Shown here piece by piece: positions 26,201 through 36,236 of a DNA stretch of 37,902 bases. The translations under genes were made by a program, and so were the position numbers. Position 1 is the first letter of the stretch; every line of letters starts with the position of its first letter. Where the stretch lies: contig CANQYU010000006.1 in NCBI GenBank assembly GCA_947628145.1, forward strand, positions 1 to 37,902, in the 5' to 3' direction. The stretch comes from an uncultured Bacilli bacterium. GTDB taxonomy: Bacteria; Bacillota_I; Bacilli_A; RF39; UBA660. The notes under the pieces were generated by a model, which saw nothing but the letters and a program-made list of their open reading frames with translations, had not been told where the DNA came from and searched no databases.

Positions 26201-27655
26201 TTATTCTACCTCCCGGGCAATTTGTCCCTTATAATCCATATGACTTTCTAAAGCATAAGCTATATTTAATACCATTTCGTCATTATAACAATTACCTGTA
26301 ATATTAACTCCAACTGGTAAATTATTAATAAAACCATTAGGAATAGTAATGGATGGAAAACCTCCAAAGTTTCCTATTTGTAAATGTTCTTCTAATATAC
26401 TAGTATTTTCGTCAATCGTATCGTCATTTTGGTCAAAATATTTAGCTGGCCCACTCGATACTGGTAAAATTAAACCATCATAAGTGGCAAATAATTTTTT
26501 CATTTCGTCGACAATTAATCTTCTAACCCGTTGAGCATTTTTAAAATATCTCTCTTGATTTTCTTTTTGTAATATATAAGAACCTATTACAAATCTTCTT
26601 TTAATTAAAGGGGAAAATCCCTTAGTTCGATGTTCCATCATCATTTCCATTATTTTATCACTTTTGCCTCTTGGCCCAAAAATAATTCCGGTTAAATTAG
26701 ACATATTACTTGTAGCCTCGGCACAAGATAAAATAACATAAACCGCCGGAAGAGCATTAAGTAAATTACGTTCAATACTAACGCCTTCCACCTCTATTCC
26801 TAAACTTTTAGCGAGTTCTATAGTTTTTTGAAAATTAGCTAAATGTTCTTTTAATTCTTTTTCTGCATGAGGATAATTTTCTAAATCGACTAACTCTTTA
26901 ATATAAAATAATTTCTTACCTTTAACATCCCCCGTTAAAGCTTTCTCTAAATGAATATTACTTGAATCCCAGCTTGTCATATCATGTATATCTTTGCCTT
27001 TCATGGCATCAACCACAATGGCCGCGTCTTCCACGCTTCTTGTTAAAACTCCACAATGGTCTAAAGAACTTGCAAAAGGAAATAAACCATATCTAGAAAG
27101 CATACCATAAGTTGGTTTATATCCGACAATTCCACAAAATGCCGCTGGTTTTCGAATCGAATCTCCAGTATCGCTTCCTAAAGCATAAGGAACTACTCCA
27201 GAAGCGACGGCACATGCTGAACCGGCGGAAGAACCTGCACACATTCTTTTTTTACTCCAGGGATTTAAAACTGGACCTGTATGGCAAGTAGTCCCGGTTC
27301 CGCCCATGCCAAATTCGTCTAAAGCTGTTTTATTAACCATTATTGCCCCTTTATTAAATAAGTTTTGCACTACTGTCGCGGTATAAAAAGGCACATAATT
27401 ATTTAAGGTATTAGAAGAACCCGTCGATAACACATCTTTAGTTGAATAATTATCTTTAACTCCAAAAGGAATACCTGAGAGTAATTCTTCGGTAACCTCT
27501 GTAGGTTTAGCATCATCTAAAATTGTTACGAAAGCATTATATTTTTCTTCTACATCATGAGATTTAGCTAAAGCTTCCTTAACTAGCGTTTCACTTGTTA
27601 CCTCTTTCTTTTTTAATAATCCATGTAATTCTTTAATACTTTTATCTAAATACAC
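26201..27655 (-). CDS. gatA: Asp-tRNA(Asn)/Glu-tRNA(Gln) amidotransferase subunit A
   Basis: Amidase signature GSSAGSACAVASGVVPYALGSDTGDSIRKPAAFCGIVGYKPTYG. Confidence 0.97.
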   Translation of the reverse strand: MYLDKSIKELHGLLKKKEVTSETLVKEALAKSHDVEEKYNAFVTILDDAKPTEVTEELLSGIPFGVKDNYSTKDVLSTGSSNTLNNYVPFYTATVVQNLFNKGAIMVNKTALDEFGMGGTGTTCHTGPVLNPWSKKRMCAGSSAGSACAVASGVVPYALGSDTGDSIRKPAAFCGIVGYKPTYGMLSRYGLFPFASSLDHCGVLTRSVEDAAIVVDAMKGKDIHDMTSWDSSNIHLEKALTGDVKGKKLFYIKELVDLENYPHAEKELKEHLANFQKTIELAKSLGIEVEGVSIERNLLNALPAVYVILSCAEATSNMSNLTGIIFGPRGKSDKIMEMMMEHRTKGFSPLIKRRFVIGSYILQKENQERYFKNAQRVRRLIVDEMKKLFATYDGLILPVSSGPAKYFDQNDDTIDENTSILEEHLQIGNFGGFPSITIPNGFINNLPVGVNITGNCYNDEMVLNIAYALESHMDYKGQIAREVE

Positions 27656-27952
27656 TTAATCCACCACCTTTGGTACTTCTATTTCTCTTCCCTCAACTTG
27701 TCCCGCATTTCTTAAAGCATTTTCAATGGGAATAGCTTCTAAAGCTACATCTTCCCGTAAATCAAAAACAAAATCGTCTAAGGTATGAGTCATAGGTTCA
27801 ATCTTAGTAATATTAGGTATTTTATTAACCATATCTATTGTTTTATCAATAGCTTCAAATTCATTTAAAACCATTTTATTTTCTTCTGGAGTTAAACCAA
27901 TTAATAATTTACTAGCATAATCGTCAACCATTTCTTTTGTAAACTTACCCAT
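27656..27952 (-). CDS. gatC: Asp-tRNA(Asn)/Glu-tRNA(Gln) amidotransferase subunit C
   Basis: Size, context and C-terminal RNAGQVEGREIEVPKVVD. Confidence 0.9.
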   Translation of the reverse strand: MGKFTKEMVDDYASKLLIGLTPEENKMVLNEFEAIDKTIDMVNKIPNITKIEPMTHTLDDFVFDLREDVALEAIPIENALRNAGQVEGREIEVPKVVD

Positions 27953-29715
27953 TATTTCACCTTATCTTCTAAATCTAATTTAATTCCTAATTCTTTTAAT
28001 TGTTCTTTTGTTATTTCACTAGGTGCTTCACTCATTAAATCACTAGCACTTTGAGTTTTTGGAAAAGCAATAACATCTTTAATATTATCAGTCCCACTCA
28101 TAAGCATGGTAAATCTTTCAAGTCCAATAGCTAAACCTGCATGAGGTGGCGCTCCATATTTAAAAGCTTCAATAAAGAATCCAAATTTATTTTTAATATC
28201 TTCATCCGTTAAACCTAAAGCATCAAAAACTCTTTTTTGCATTTTCGGGTCATGAATTCTTACTGAGCCACCCCCTAATTCATAGCCATTTAAAACTACA
28301 TCATAAGCAACACTTAAAGCTTTTTCTGGGGCCGTTTCGATTTCGTCAATATTTCTTGGCATAGTAAATGGATGATGGGTTGCTTTATAACGTCCTTCGG
28401 TTTCACTATATTCAAACATTGGAAAATCTACTACCCATAAGAAATTAAATTTATCTTTAGGTATTAAATCTAATTCTTGAGCAATTTTAAGTCTTAAAGC
28501 TCCTAAAGCCGCATAAACAATACTTGGTTTATCAACTAATATTAAAATTAAATCATTATTTTCAATATTTAATTGTTCTTTCATTAAATTAAGTTTTTCT
28601 TCTTCTAAATTTTTCGCAATAACACCCGTAAATTTATCGTCGTCATATTTTAACCAAGCCATGCCTTTAGCCCCATATACTTTAACAAAATCGACCATAT
28701 GCTCAATATCACTCCGAGAATAATGGGCTCCATTATTTTTAACTACTAAACATTTCGCAATTCCCCCATTTTCAATCGCTGTTCTAAAAACATTCATATT
28801 AGTATCTATAAATAAATCGGTTAAATCATTTAAATACATTTCAAATCTTGTATCTGGTTTATCAGAACCATATTTATTCATAGCTTCTTGCCAAGTTATT
28901 CTCGGAAAATCATTTAATTTAATTCCTTTTACATCCCAAAATACTTTTTTAAGCATCTCTTCCACTAAATTCATAACATCTTCGTCATTAGCAAAACTCA
29001 TTTCAATATCTATTTGGGTAAATTCTGGTTGTCTATCTGCCCTTAAATCTTCGTCTCTAAAACATTTAGCAATTTGAAAATACCGTTCAAAACCTCCGAC
29101 CATTAATAATTGTTTAAATATTTGGGGACTTTGAGGAAGAGCATAAAAAGAACCAGGATTAATTCTTGAGGGAACAACATAATCTCTTGCTCCCTCCGGA
29201 GTACTCTTACATAAAATTGGTGTTTCTATTTCTAAAAAAGAATTAGCATTTAAAAAGTTTCTTACCGCTTGAGTAATTTTCGCTCTTAAAATAATATTTT
29301 TTTGTAATTTTTCTCTTCTTAAATCTAAATAACGATATTTTAAAGCAATATTTTCGCTTACCTCTTGGTCATCATAAATATTAAATGGAACTGGTTCCGC
29401 TTCTCCTAAAATTTCTAAATCTTCCACCATAAGTTCTACCTCGCCCGTTGGGATTTTAGGATTAACCATATCCGGAGTTCTATTAATTAATTTACCTGTT
29501 ACTTTTATACAGTATTCATTTCTAAGTTCTTCGGCTAATTCAAAATTATTTTTTAAATATTCCCGGTTAAATACTACTTGTAAAAAACCGCTTCTATCTC
29601 TTAAATCAACAAATATTACCCCGCCCATATCTCTTCGTTTATTGACCCAACCATATACGGTATATTGAAGACCAACATCTTTAGTTCTAAATTCGCCATT
29701 ATTATATTTTTTCAT
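27952..29715 (-). CDS. aspS: Aspartyl-tRNA synthetase (bacterial type)
   Basis: GWVNKRRDMGGVIFVDLRDRSG, FRDEDLRADRQPEFTQIDIEMSF, GLAIGLERF. Confidence 0.97.
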   Translation of the reverse strand: MKKYNNGEFRTKDVGLQYTVYGWVNKRRDMGGVIFVDLRDRSGFLQVVFNREYLKNNFELAEELRNEYCIKVTGKLINRTPDMVNPKIPTGEVELMVEDLEILGEAEPVPFNIYDDQEVSENIALKYRYLDLRREKLQKNIILRAKITQAVRNFLNANSFLEIETPILCKSTPEGARDYVVPSRINPGSFYALPQSPQIFKQLLMVGGFERYFQIAKCFRDEDLRADRQPEFTQIDIEMSFANDEDVMNLVEEMLKKVFWDVKGIKLNDFPRITWQEAMNKYGSDKPDTRFEMYLNDLTDLFIDTNMNVFRTAIENGGIAKCLVVKNNGAHYSRSDIEHMVDFVKVYGAKGMAWLKYDDDKFTGVIAKNLEEEKLNLMKEQLNIENNDLILILVDKPSIVYAALGALRLKIAQELDLIPKDKFNFLWVVDFPMFEYSETEGRYKATHHPFTMPRNIDEIETAPEKALSVAYDVVLNGYELGGGSVRIHDPKMQKRVFDALGLTDEDIKNKFGFFIEAFKYGAPPHAGLAIGLERFTMLMSGTDNIKDVIAFPKTQSASDLMSEAPSEITKEQLKELGIKLDLEDKVK

Positions 29716-29730
29716 CCTTTGTCCTCTTTT

Positions 29731-31095
29731 CTAAAATTCACAATTACCAGGAGTTCTTGGATAAGGAATAACATCTCTAATATTATCTACTCCTGTTAAA
29801 TAAATAAGTAAACGTTCAAAGCCCATGCCAAAACCTGAATGCCGAACTCCCCCAAATTTTCTTAAATTTAAATACCATTCCATACTTTTAGGCTCCATAT
29901 TTAATTCTTTCATCCGTGCGAGTAATTTATCATAATTTTCTTCTCTTTCGCTTCCGCCCATTAATTCTCCAGCGCCTGGAACCTCTAAATCCACCGCGGC
30001 AACTGTTTTACCATCAGGATTTTGTTTCATATAAAAAGCTTTTATATCTTTAGGCCAATTTTTAATAAATACTGGACCTTTAAAATATTCGGTTAAATAT
30101 TTTTCATGTTCTCGTGCAATATCTTCGCCATATTCCGGAGTAAATTCCCATTTAACAGGAGCTTCTTTTAATATTTTAATTGCTTCTTCATGGTCTACTC
30201 TTGCAAAAGTACTAGCCACTAAATTTTCTAATTTTTCTTTTAAACCTTTTTCAACAAATTGTGAAAAGAATTCTATTTCTTTCCCGGCATTATCAAGAAC
30301 ATATTTAACTATATATTTAAGCATATCTTCCATAATATCCATATCGCCCTCTAAATCACAAAAGGCTATTTCTGGTTCAATCATCCAAAATTCGGCCGCA
30401 TGAGTTTTAGTGTTGGAATTTTCCGCCCTAAAAGTGGGGCCAAAGGTATAAACTTTTTTAAAAGCCATTGCAAAAGTTTCGGCCTCCAACTGTCCACTTA
30501 CAGTTAAACCGGCTTTTTTCCCAAAGAAATCTTTACTATAATCAATTTCTCCTTTTATTTTATCAAGAGGCATGGTGGTAACTTGAAACATTTCTCCAGC
30601 CCCCTCACAATCACTCGCGGTAATAAGTGGAGCATGAAAATAAACATAACCATTTTCTTGAAAATATTTATGAATAGCATATGCGGCTATACTCCTTACT
30701 CTAAATACGGCTTGAAATAAATTAGTTCTTGGTCGTAAATAAGCTTGTTCTCTTAAAAATTCCCGGGTATGTCTCTTCGGTTGAATAGGATAATCTTCTG
30801 GGCAATTACCTAATAAAGTAATTTCTTTAGCTTGCATTTCATAAGCTTGTTTTCCCTCCGATTTAATAATAATTCCTCTCGCTTTAATCGCTGAACCAAC
30901 CAATAATTTTTTTATTTCTAAAAAATTACTTAATTCTTCAGTATATACTATTTGTAGATGTTCTTGGGTAGTTCCATCACTAAAATCAATAAAACCGAAA
31001 GTCTTTTGGTCCCGATGGTTTCTAATCCACCCCTCAATAGTTATTTCTTTATTTTCTAAATCTTCAATTTTATTAAATAATCCTCTTAAATCCAT
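29731..31095 (-). CDS. asnS: Asparaginyl-tRNA synthetase
   Basis: GWIRNHRDQKTFGFIDFSDGT, FRAENSNTKTHAAEFWMIEPE, GFGMGFERLL. Confidence 0.95.
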   Translation of the reverse strand: MDLRGLFNKIEDLENKEITIEGWIRNHRDQKTFGFIDFSDGTTQEHLQIVYTEELSNFLEIKKLLVGSAIKARGIIIKSEGKQAYEMQAKEITLLGNCPEDYPIQPKRHTREFLREQAYLRPRTNLFQAVFRVRSIAAYAIHKYFQENGYVYFHAPLITASDCEGAGEMFQVTTMPLDKIKGEIDYSKDFFGKKAGLTVSGQLEAETFAMAFKKVYTFGPTFRAENSNTKTHAAEFWMIEPEIAFCDLEGDMDIMEDMLKYIVKYVLDNAGKEIEFFSQFVEKGLKEKLENLVASTFARVDHEEAIKILKEAPVKWEFTPEYGEDIAREHEKYLTEYFKGPVFIKNWPKDIKAFYMKQNPDGKTVAAVDLEVPGAGELMGGSEREENYDKLLARMKELNMEPKSMEWYLNLRKFGGVRHSGFGMGFERLLIYLTGVDNIRDVIPYPRTPGNCEF

Positions 31096-31104
31096 ATTAG
31101 CCTC

Positions 31105-32370
31105 CTATATATTACTAATTATATAATCTAGTATCTCACTTTCGTCAACTTTGGTTTCTTCATGCGTTAAATTATCTTTAACGGTAATAATTCCTTTCTT
31201 TAAATCTTCAGAATTAAGTAAAATAAGTAATTTAGCCTTTAATCTATCTGCTTGTTTAAATTGGGCTTTTAAACTCCGAGCTAAGGTATCCATTTCACAT
31301 TTAACCTCACTTAACCGTAAATCTTGAGCTAAAATAACTGCCTTTAACTTTTCTTCTTCATTAACCGCGGTAATATATACATCTAAATTATTACTTATAT
31401 CCCGGGTTTTATTTAATTCTTTTAAAACAATAATTAGTCTATCAATTCCACAGGCAAAACCTACACATGGCGTACTAGGGCCCCCAAGTTTCTCGACTAA
31501 ACCATTATATCTTCCTCCTGCCCCTATTGTATTTGCATTACCTAATTCTTCCATATCAGTGACAATTTCAAAGACAGTATGGTCATAATAATCTAATCCT
31601 CGGACTAAATTATCGTCAATTTCATAATCAATATCTAAATATTCTAAATATTCTAAAACTTTCGCAAATCTTTCTTTACTTGAACTATTTAAATATTCTC
31701 TAATTTTCGGCGCAGTCTTTAAAGCTTCATGGTCTTTATCTACTTTACAATCTAATATTCTTAAAGGATTAGTTAAAAAACGTTTTTGACAATCACTACA
31801 TAAATCCTTAATATATGGCTCTAAATGTTTTTTTAAAGCTTCTCGATAATTATTTCTTGTTTCTATATCGCCTAAAGAATTTATTTTAACCGTAATATTT
31901 TCAATACCCATTTCTTCAATAGCTCGGACCGCTAAAGATATAACCTCAGCATCTTGGCTAGGGGCATCACTCCCTAAAGCTTCTACCCCAAATTGGGTTA
32001 ATTCGCGATATCTTCCGGCTTGAGGCCTTTCATATCGATACATTGTTCCCATATAATATAATTTAATCGGTTGGGAAACATCACCATACATTTTATTTTC
32101 AATGTAAGCTCTAACTACTCCCGCGGTTCCCTCTGGTCTTAAAGTTAAAGAACGCTCGCCTCTATCTTTAAAATCATAAGTTTCTTTAGTAACAATATCA
32201 CTAGCTTCCCCGACGCTTCTATGAAATAAGCTGCTTTCTTCAAATATTGGAATCCGAATATAACTATAATTATATAATTCACTAATCGCAGTAAAAACTC
32301 CATTAATATAATTATAATATTTCGCATCTTCCCCATAAATATCATAAGTTCCTTTTGGTCTTGAAATCAT
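31105..32370 (-). CDS. hisS: Histidyl-tRNA synthetase
   Basis: RPKGTYDIYG, TLRPEGTAGVVRAY, MGTMYRYERPQAGRYRELTQFGVE. Confidence 0.97.
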   Translation of the reverse strand: MISRPKGTYDIYGEDAKYYNYINGVFTAISELYNYSYIRIPIFEESSLFHRSVGEASDIVTKETYDFKDRGERSLTLRPEGTAGVVRAYIENKMYGDVSQPIKLYYMGTMYRYERPQAGRYRELTQFGVEALGSDAPSQDAEVISLAVRAIEEMGIENITVKINSLGDIETRNNYREALKKHLEPYIKDLCSDCQKRFLTNPLRILDCKVDKDHEALKTAPKIREYLNSSSKERFAKVLEYLEYLDIDYEIDDNLVRGLDYYDHTVFEIVTDMEELGNANTIGAGGRYNGLVEKLGGPSTPCVGFACGIDRLIIVLKELNKTRDISNNLDVYITAVNEEEKLKAVILAQDLRLSEVKCEMDTLARSLKAQFKQADRLKAKLLILLNSEDLKKGIITVKDNLTHEETKVDESEILDYIISNI

Positions 32371-32384
32371 TTTTATCTCTCCTT

Positions 32385-32610
32385 TAAAATAAAAAAACTT
32401 AGTAATCTGTAAGGACGCAATTACTGCGCGGTGCCACCTTACTTTACTAAGTACTCTCTAATTTTTATCGCATATAATGCGTTTTCTAATTTTGAAAGTT
32501 GTCTTTCACTTAGGCTTACTTAGACTTATTCCAGCTTTCTAAGTCCTCTCTTTAAAGTCTTACCTAACTTACTTTTCTTTCTTAGAAAAATATTCTATAA
32601 GAATTTTATT
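32385..32610 (-). promoter_or_regulatory. T-box leader upstream of hisS-asnS-aspS-gatCAB
   Basis: Minus strand AAGGTGGCACCGCG T-box core followed by terminator ACTTAGTAA...TTACTAAGTTTTTTT; promoter-like TTGACT-17-TAAAAT upstream. Confidence 0.92.
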
Positions 32611-32634
32611 ATAAATTTATCTTTAAGTCAAGTT

Positions 32635-33186
32635 CTATCTTAACGACTTTTGTCTAATTTGTTGCTCTTTTTTAAAATTAATTAATTTTATTTTTTCTAA
32701 TAATTTCTTTTCATAAGAAATTATTCCCTCATTAACAATTAAAAAAGTTTCGCCAGCATCCTTATTTTCATTTTTAATCCTTTCTAAAATAGCTTGAAAT
32801 ATTTTAGAAGCTAAAACATTATTTAAAAGTCCGTGTTTAATTTCACTTAAATTTTCTAATTCTAAAATATTTTTACCAAATAATTCTGTACTTGGAGCCA
32901 TAATAATAAAACCAAACTTGTCTATTAAGATATTATCTAATAAAAAGCTTTCTTTAAAATTAACACATTCCCGTTCAAAATAACATAATAAACTATAATC
33001 TTCTTCGGTATAGTTTAACTTAAATATTTCTTCGGGCTTCGTTAAATTACCCATTTTTTCTTTAAAACAAGTTTCTAATTTTAGAACTAGTTTATTTAAA
33101 AAAACTGTATCATCCATTGTAAAGCCTAAGTATTTCTCCGCAAAAATATTTAATTCATCCATTTTTTTTCTTTCTAATTTATTCAT
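32635..33186 (-). CDS. Hypothetical protein (183 aa)
   Basis: Intact ORF, RBS-like aaaaggaga upstream; no recognised family. Confidence 0.55.
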   Translation of the reverse strand: MNKLERKKMDELNIFAEKYLGFTMDDTVFLNKLVLKLETCFKEKMGNLTKPEEIFKLNYTEEDYSLLCYFERECVNFKESFLLDNILIDKFGFIIMAPSTELFGKNILELENLSEIKHGLLNNVLASKIFQAILERIKNENKDAGETFLIVNEGIISYEKKLLEKIKLINFKKEQQIRQKSLR

Positions 33187-33312
33187 ATATATTCTCCTTT
33201 TAATTTATCTTTTTTTAAAAAGACAAACCGCATTATAACAAATATTATATGAATAGTAAATTAAAAAATGCTAAAAAATATGCTAAGTTTTTACCTTTTT
33301 TGGCAAATAAAG

Positions 33313-33750
33313 TTATATTTCCTCTAACATTATCGAAACAGGGCCATCATTTTTAATATTAACTAACATATCCGCCCCAAATATTCCTGTTTCCACGGGA
33401 ACAAATTCTTTTAATTTTTGATTAAATAATTCATATAACTTAATGGCTTCTTTGCCATTTAAAGCTTCAATATAAGATGGCCTATTTCCTTTTTTAGTAT
33501 TAGCATATAAAGTAAATTGACTTATAGATAAAATCTCTCCCTTTATATCTAATAAAGACTTATTCATAACGCCATTTTCGTCATCAAATATTCTTAAATT
33601 AATAATTTTTTTAACCATTTTAGTTATTTGTTCTTCGTTATCTCCTAAAGTAAATCCCACTAGAATAACTAAACCTTTATTAATATGACCAACAACTTTT
33701 TTATTTACCTCGACCGAACTTTCTTTGCTTCTTTGAACTATTATGCGCAT
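33313..33750 (-). CDS. dtd: D-aminoacyl-tRNA deacylase
   Basis: MRIIVQRSKESSVEV, SQFTLYANTKKGNRPSY, FGADMLVNIKNDGPVSI. Confidence 0.96.
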   Translation of the reverse strand: MRIIVQRSKESSVEVNKKVVGHINKGLVILVGFTLGDNEEQITKMVKKIINLRIFDDENGVMNKSLLDIKGEILSISQFTLYANTKKGNRPSYIEALNGKEAIKLYELFNQKLKEFVPVETGIFGADMLVNIKNDGPVSIMLEEI

Positions 33751-35894
33751 TATTTACTCCTTTTAACATTTCTAATAAATTTTAAATTTTCTAAATCTAA
33801 AATAATTTTACTTAATTCTTCTTTATTATTAACTTTTAAAGTAATTTCATAAAGATAAGATTTTTCATATTCTTTTGTTTTAAAACTATCTATATATAAA
33901 TTTCTCTTCGTAAAAGCCGCGATAATATCTGTTAAATAATTTTTATTATTATCCGCCTCAATAAATAAATCAGTTAAATAACTAGAATTACTATTATTAT
34001 TCCATTCTACCTCAATTAATCTTTCGGTTGGACTTACTATATTTGCACAATCACTCCTATGAACAGTAATTCCTTGACCTTTAGTAATAAATCCAATAAT
34101 TTTATCACCCTTAACTGGTTTACAACATTTAGCCATATTAACTAATATTTCGTCTACTCCGGCGACTATAATATCATTTTTATTATTAATATTTATAGGA
34201 TGACTATTAACTTTTTCCAGTAAAGCATCTTCCACACTCTCTTTATTACTAAGTAAGCCAATAATAAAGCCCGCGGTATATCTAAGAGTTCCAATAGATA
34301 AATAAATATCTTCTAAATTATTTAATTTTAATTCTTTAGTAAGCTTTTTAATATTTTCTTCACTCATTATTTCATTAAATGCTAGTTTTCTCTTTCGTAA
34401 TTCTTTTTCTAAAATATCTTTTCCTTTTTCTAGCATATAATTTCTTTCTTGTTTACTAAAATAAGTTTTAATTTTATTCTTTGCTTGACTAGTTTTTACA
34501 AAATTTAACCAGTCTTTATTAGGGGTCGCATTACTATTAGTTTTAATTTTAACAATATCATTATCTGCTAATTCATAATTTAGAGGAACAATTACATCAT
34601 TAACAATTGCTCCGACTGTTTTATCCCCTACATCGGAATGAATTCGATAAGCAAAATCAACCGGGGTTGCTCCACGCGGTAATTCCATTACATCTCCTTT
34701 AGGAGTGAAGACATAAATCATTTCCGCGAGCATATCACTTGTAACTTCACTAGCAAAAGAGGTATCGTCATCTTCCTCATGGGTTTCAATAATATTCCGA
34801 AACATTTCGAGTTTTTGTTCCATAATACTTTGAACTTTTTTCGTTCCATGTTCTTTATAAGACCAATGGGAAGCCATTCCTTTTTCGGCAAATTCGTCCA
34901 TCTCATATGTCCTAAACTGAATTTCAAATAAATGGCCATCTATTCCAAAAACAGTCGTATGTAAACTTTGATACATATTGGCCTTGGGCATAGCTATATA
35001 ATCTTTAAATCTTTTAGGAATAGGCCGATATTTAGCATGAACTAATCCCACCGCGGTATAACAATCACTTACCTCGTCTAAAATAACTCTTAAAGCTAAA
35101 ATATCATATATTTCATTCCATTTCTTCCCCGAAGATAATTTATTATATATAGAATGAACACTTTTAACCCGACCTTTAATTTTAAATTTTAACCCATGTT
35201 CTTGTAATATACTAGTAATACTATCTTGCATTTCTTGTAATTCATTATTTAATTCTTTTCGACTTTCATTTAATTTCTCTAAAATATCCTTATATACATC
35301 TGGTTTAGTATAATAAAGACATAAATCTTCTAACTCACTTTTAATTGAATTAATTCCTAATCGATGGGCAATAGGTATTAAAACAGCTTGAGTTTCATAA
35401 GCTTTATCTTTTTGCTTTTTCGGGTCAATTGCATAGTTAGTTCGCATATTATGTAATCTATCGGCTAATTTTATAAATAGTACTCTTACATCTGTTGCTA
35501 AACCGACTAAAACTTTTCTTAAATAAATCGCACTATATTCGGAATCGTCAATTAATTCTAGTTTATTAATTTTACTTACCGAATCGACAATAGTCGCGAC
35601 CTCTTCGCCAAATTTATCACTTAATTCACTTAATAAAGTTTCTCCATTATTCATAACCTCATGTAAAAGAGCCGCGATAATTGTTGTCGCATCAACATTT
35701 AAACTATTGACAATTTCCGCGACATGTAAAGGATGAGTAATAAAATCTTCGCCATTAAGCCGTTTCATCCCTTGATGTTTTTCATAAGCAAAATTATAAG
35801 CTTCTCTTATTTTTGCTAATTCTTCCGGCGCTTTAATATTTTCTTTAATTTTTTCCTCAACTATTTCAAAACTTATTGGTTCTTCTTTATTCAT
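33750..35894 (-). CDS. relA: RelA/SpoT-family (p)ppGpp synthetase/hydrolase
   Basis: HD domain (HPLHVAEIVNSL, ALLHEVM), synthetase (KPIPKRFKDYIAMPKANMYQSLHTTV-like), TGS and ACT domains; RBS ggaggaaaa supports start at 35894 rather than 35927. Confidence 0.95.
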   Translation of the reverse strand: MNKEEPISFEIVEEKIKENIKAPEELAKIREAYNFAYEKHQGMKRLNGEDFITHPLHVAEIVNSLNVDATTIIAALLHEVMNNGETLLSELSDKFGEEVATIVDSVSKINKLELIDDSEYSAIYLRKVLVGLATDVRVLFIKLADRLHNMRTNYAIDPKKQKDKAYETQAVLIPIAHRLGINSIKSELEDLCLYYTKPDVYKDILEKLNESRKELNNELQEMQDSITSILQEHGLKFKIKGRVKSVHSIYNKLSSGKKWNEIYDILALRVILDEVSDCYTAVGLVHAKYRPIPKRFKDYIAMPKANMYQSLHTTVFGIDGHLFEIQFRTYEMDEFAEKGMASHWSYKEHGTKKVQSIMEQKLEMFRNIIETHEEDDDTSFASEVTSDMLAEMIYVFTPKGDVMELPRGATPVDFAYRIHSDVGDKTVGAIVNDVIVPLNYELADNDIVKIKTNSNATPNKDWLNFVKTSQAKNKIKTYFSKQERNYMLEKGKDILEKELRKRKLAFNEIMSEENIKKLTKELKLNNLEDIYLSIGTLRYTAGFIIGLLSNKESVEDALLEKVNSHPININNKNDIIVAGVDEILVNMAKCCKPVKGDKIIGFITKGQGITVHRSDCANIVSPTERLIEVEWNNNSNSSYLTDLFIEADNNKNYLTDIIAAFTKRNLYIDSFKTKEYEKSYLYEITLKVNNKEELSKIILDLENLKFIRNVKRSK

Positions 35895-36150
35895 TGTTAA
35901 TTTTCCTCCAGTATATTTCTCGAGCATAAGCCTCTAATTCTTCTGTTTTAACCTCAAAAATATCATTAACCATACTTGCTAAATCTAAATCTAAAGAATT
36001 AATCCATTTATATTCTTTTAAATAATTCCATAAAGTTTCTTCCTGAATATATTTTAAGCCTTTTCTATGTAATTCTTTTACTTTACTTTTTAAAGCTGGT
36101 AATAATCTTCTATATAAATCTTCTAAATTTTTAAATCTTATATCATTCAT
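35887..36150 (-). CDS. Post-transcriptional regulator, ComN/YrzD-like
   Basis: RRLLPALKSKVKELHRKGLKYIQEETLWNYLKEYKW resembles the Post_transc_reg (ComN) family; next to relA. Confidence 0.65.
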   Translation of the reverse strand: MNDIRFKNLEDLYRRLLPALKSKVKELHRKGLKYIQEETLWNYLKEYKWINSLDLDLASMVNDIFEVKTEELEAYAREIYWRKINNE

Positions 36151-36236
36151 TTTAACCTCTTAATAATTCATAAAATGTATTAATAATATATATATATTAT
36201 TATATCTTATAATTCTTATTTTTGAAAGAGGCACAT

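Noticed and set aside
32145-32345. Alternative-frame ORFs in hisS (32145-32345) and relA (34718-34939)
   Set aside because: Out-of-frame within confident genes; low-complexity translation.
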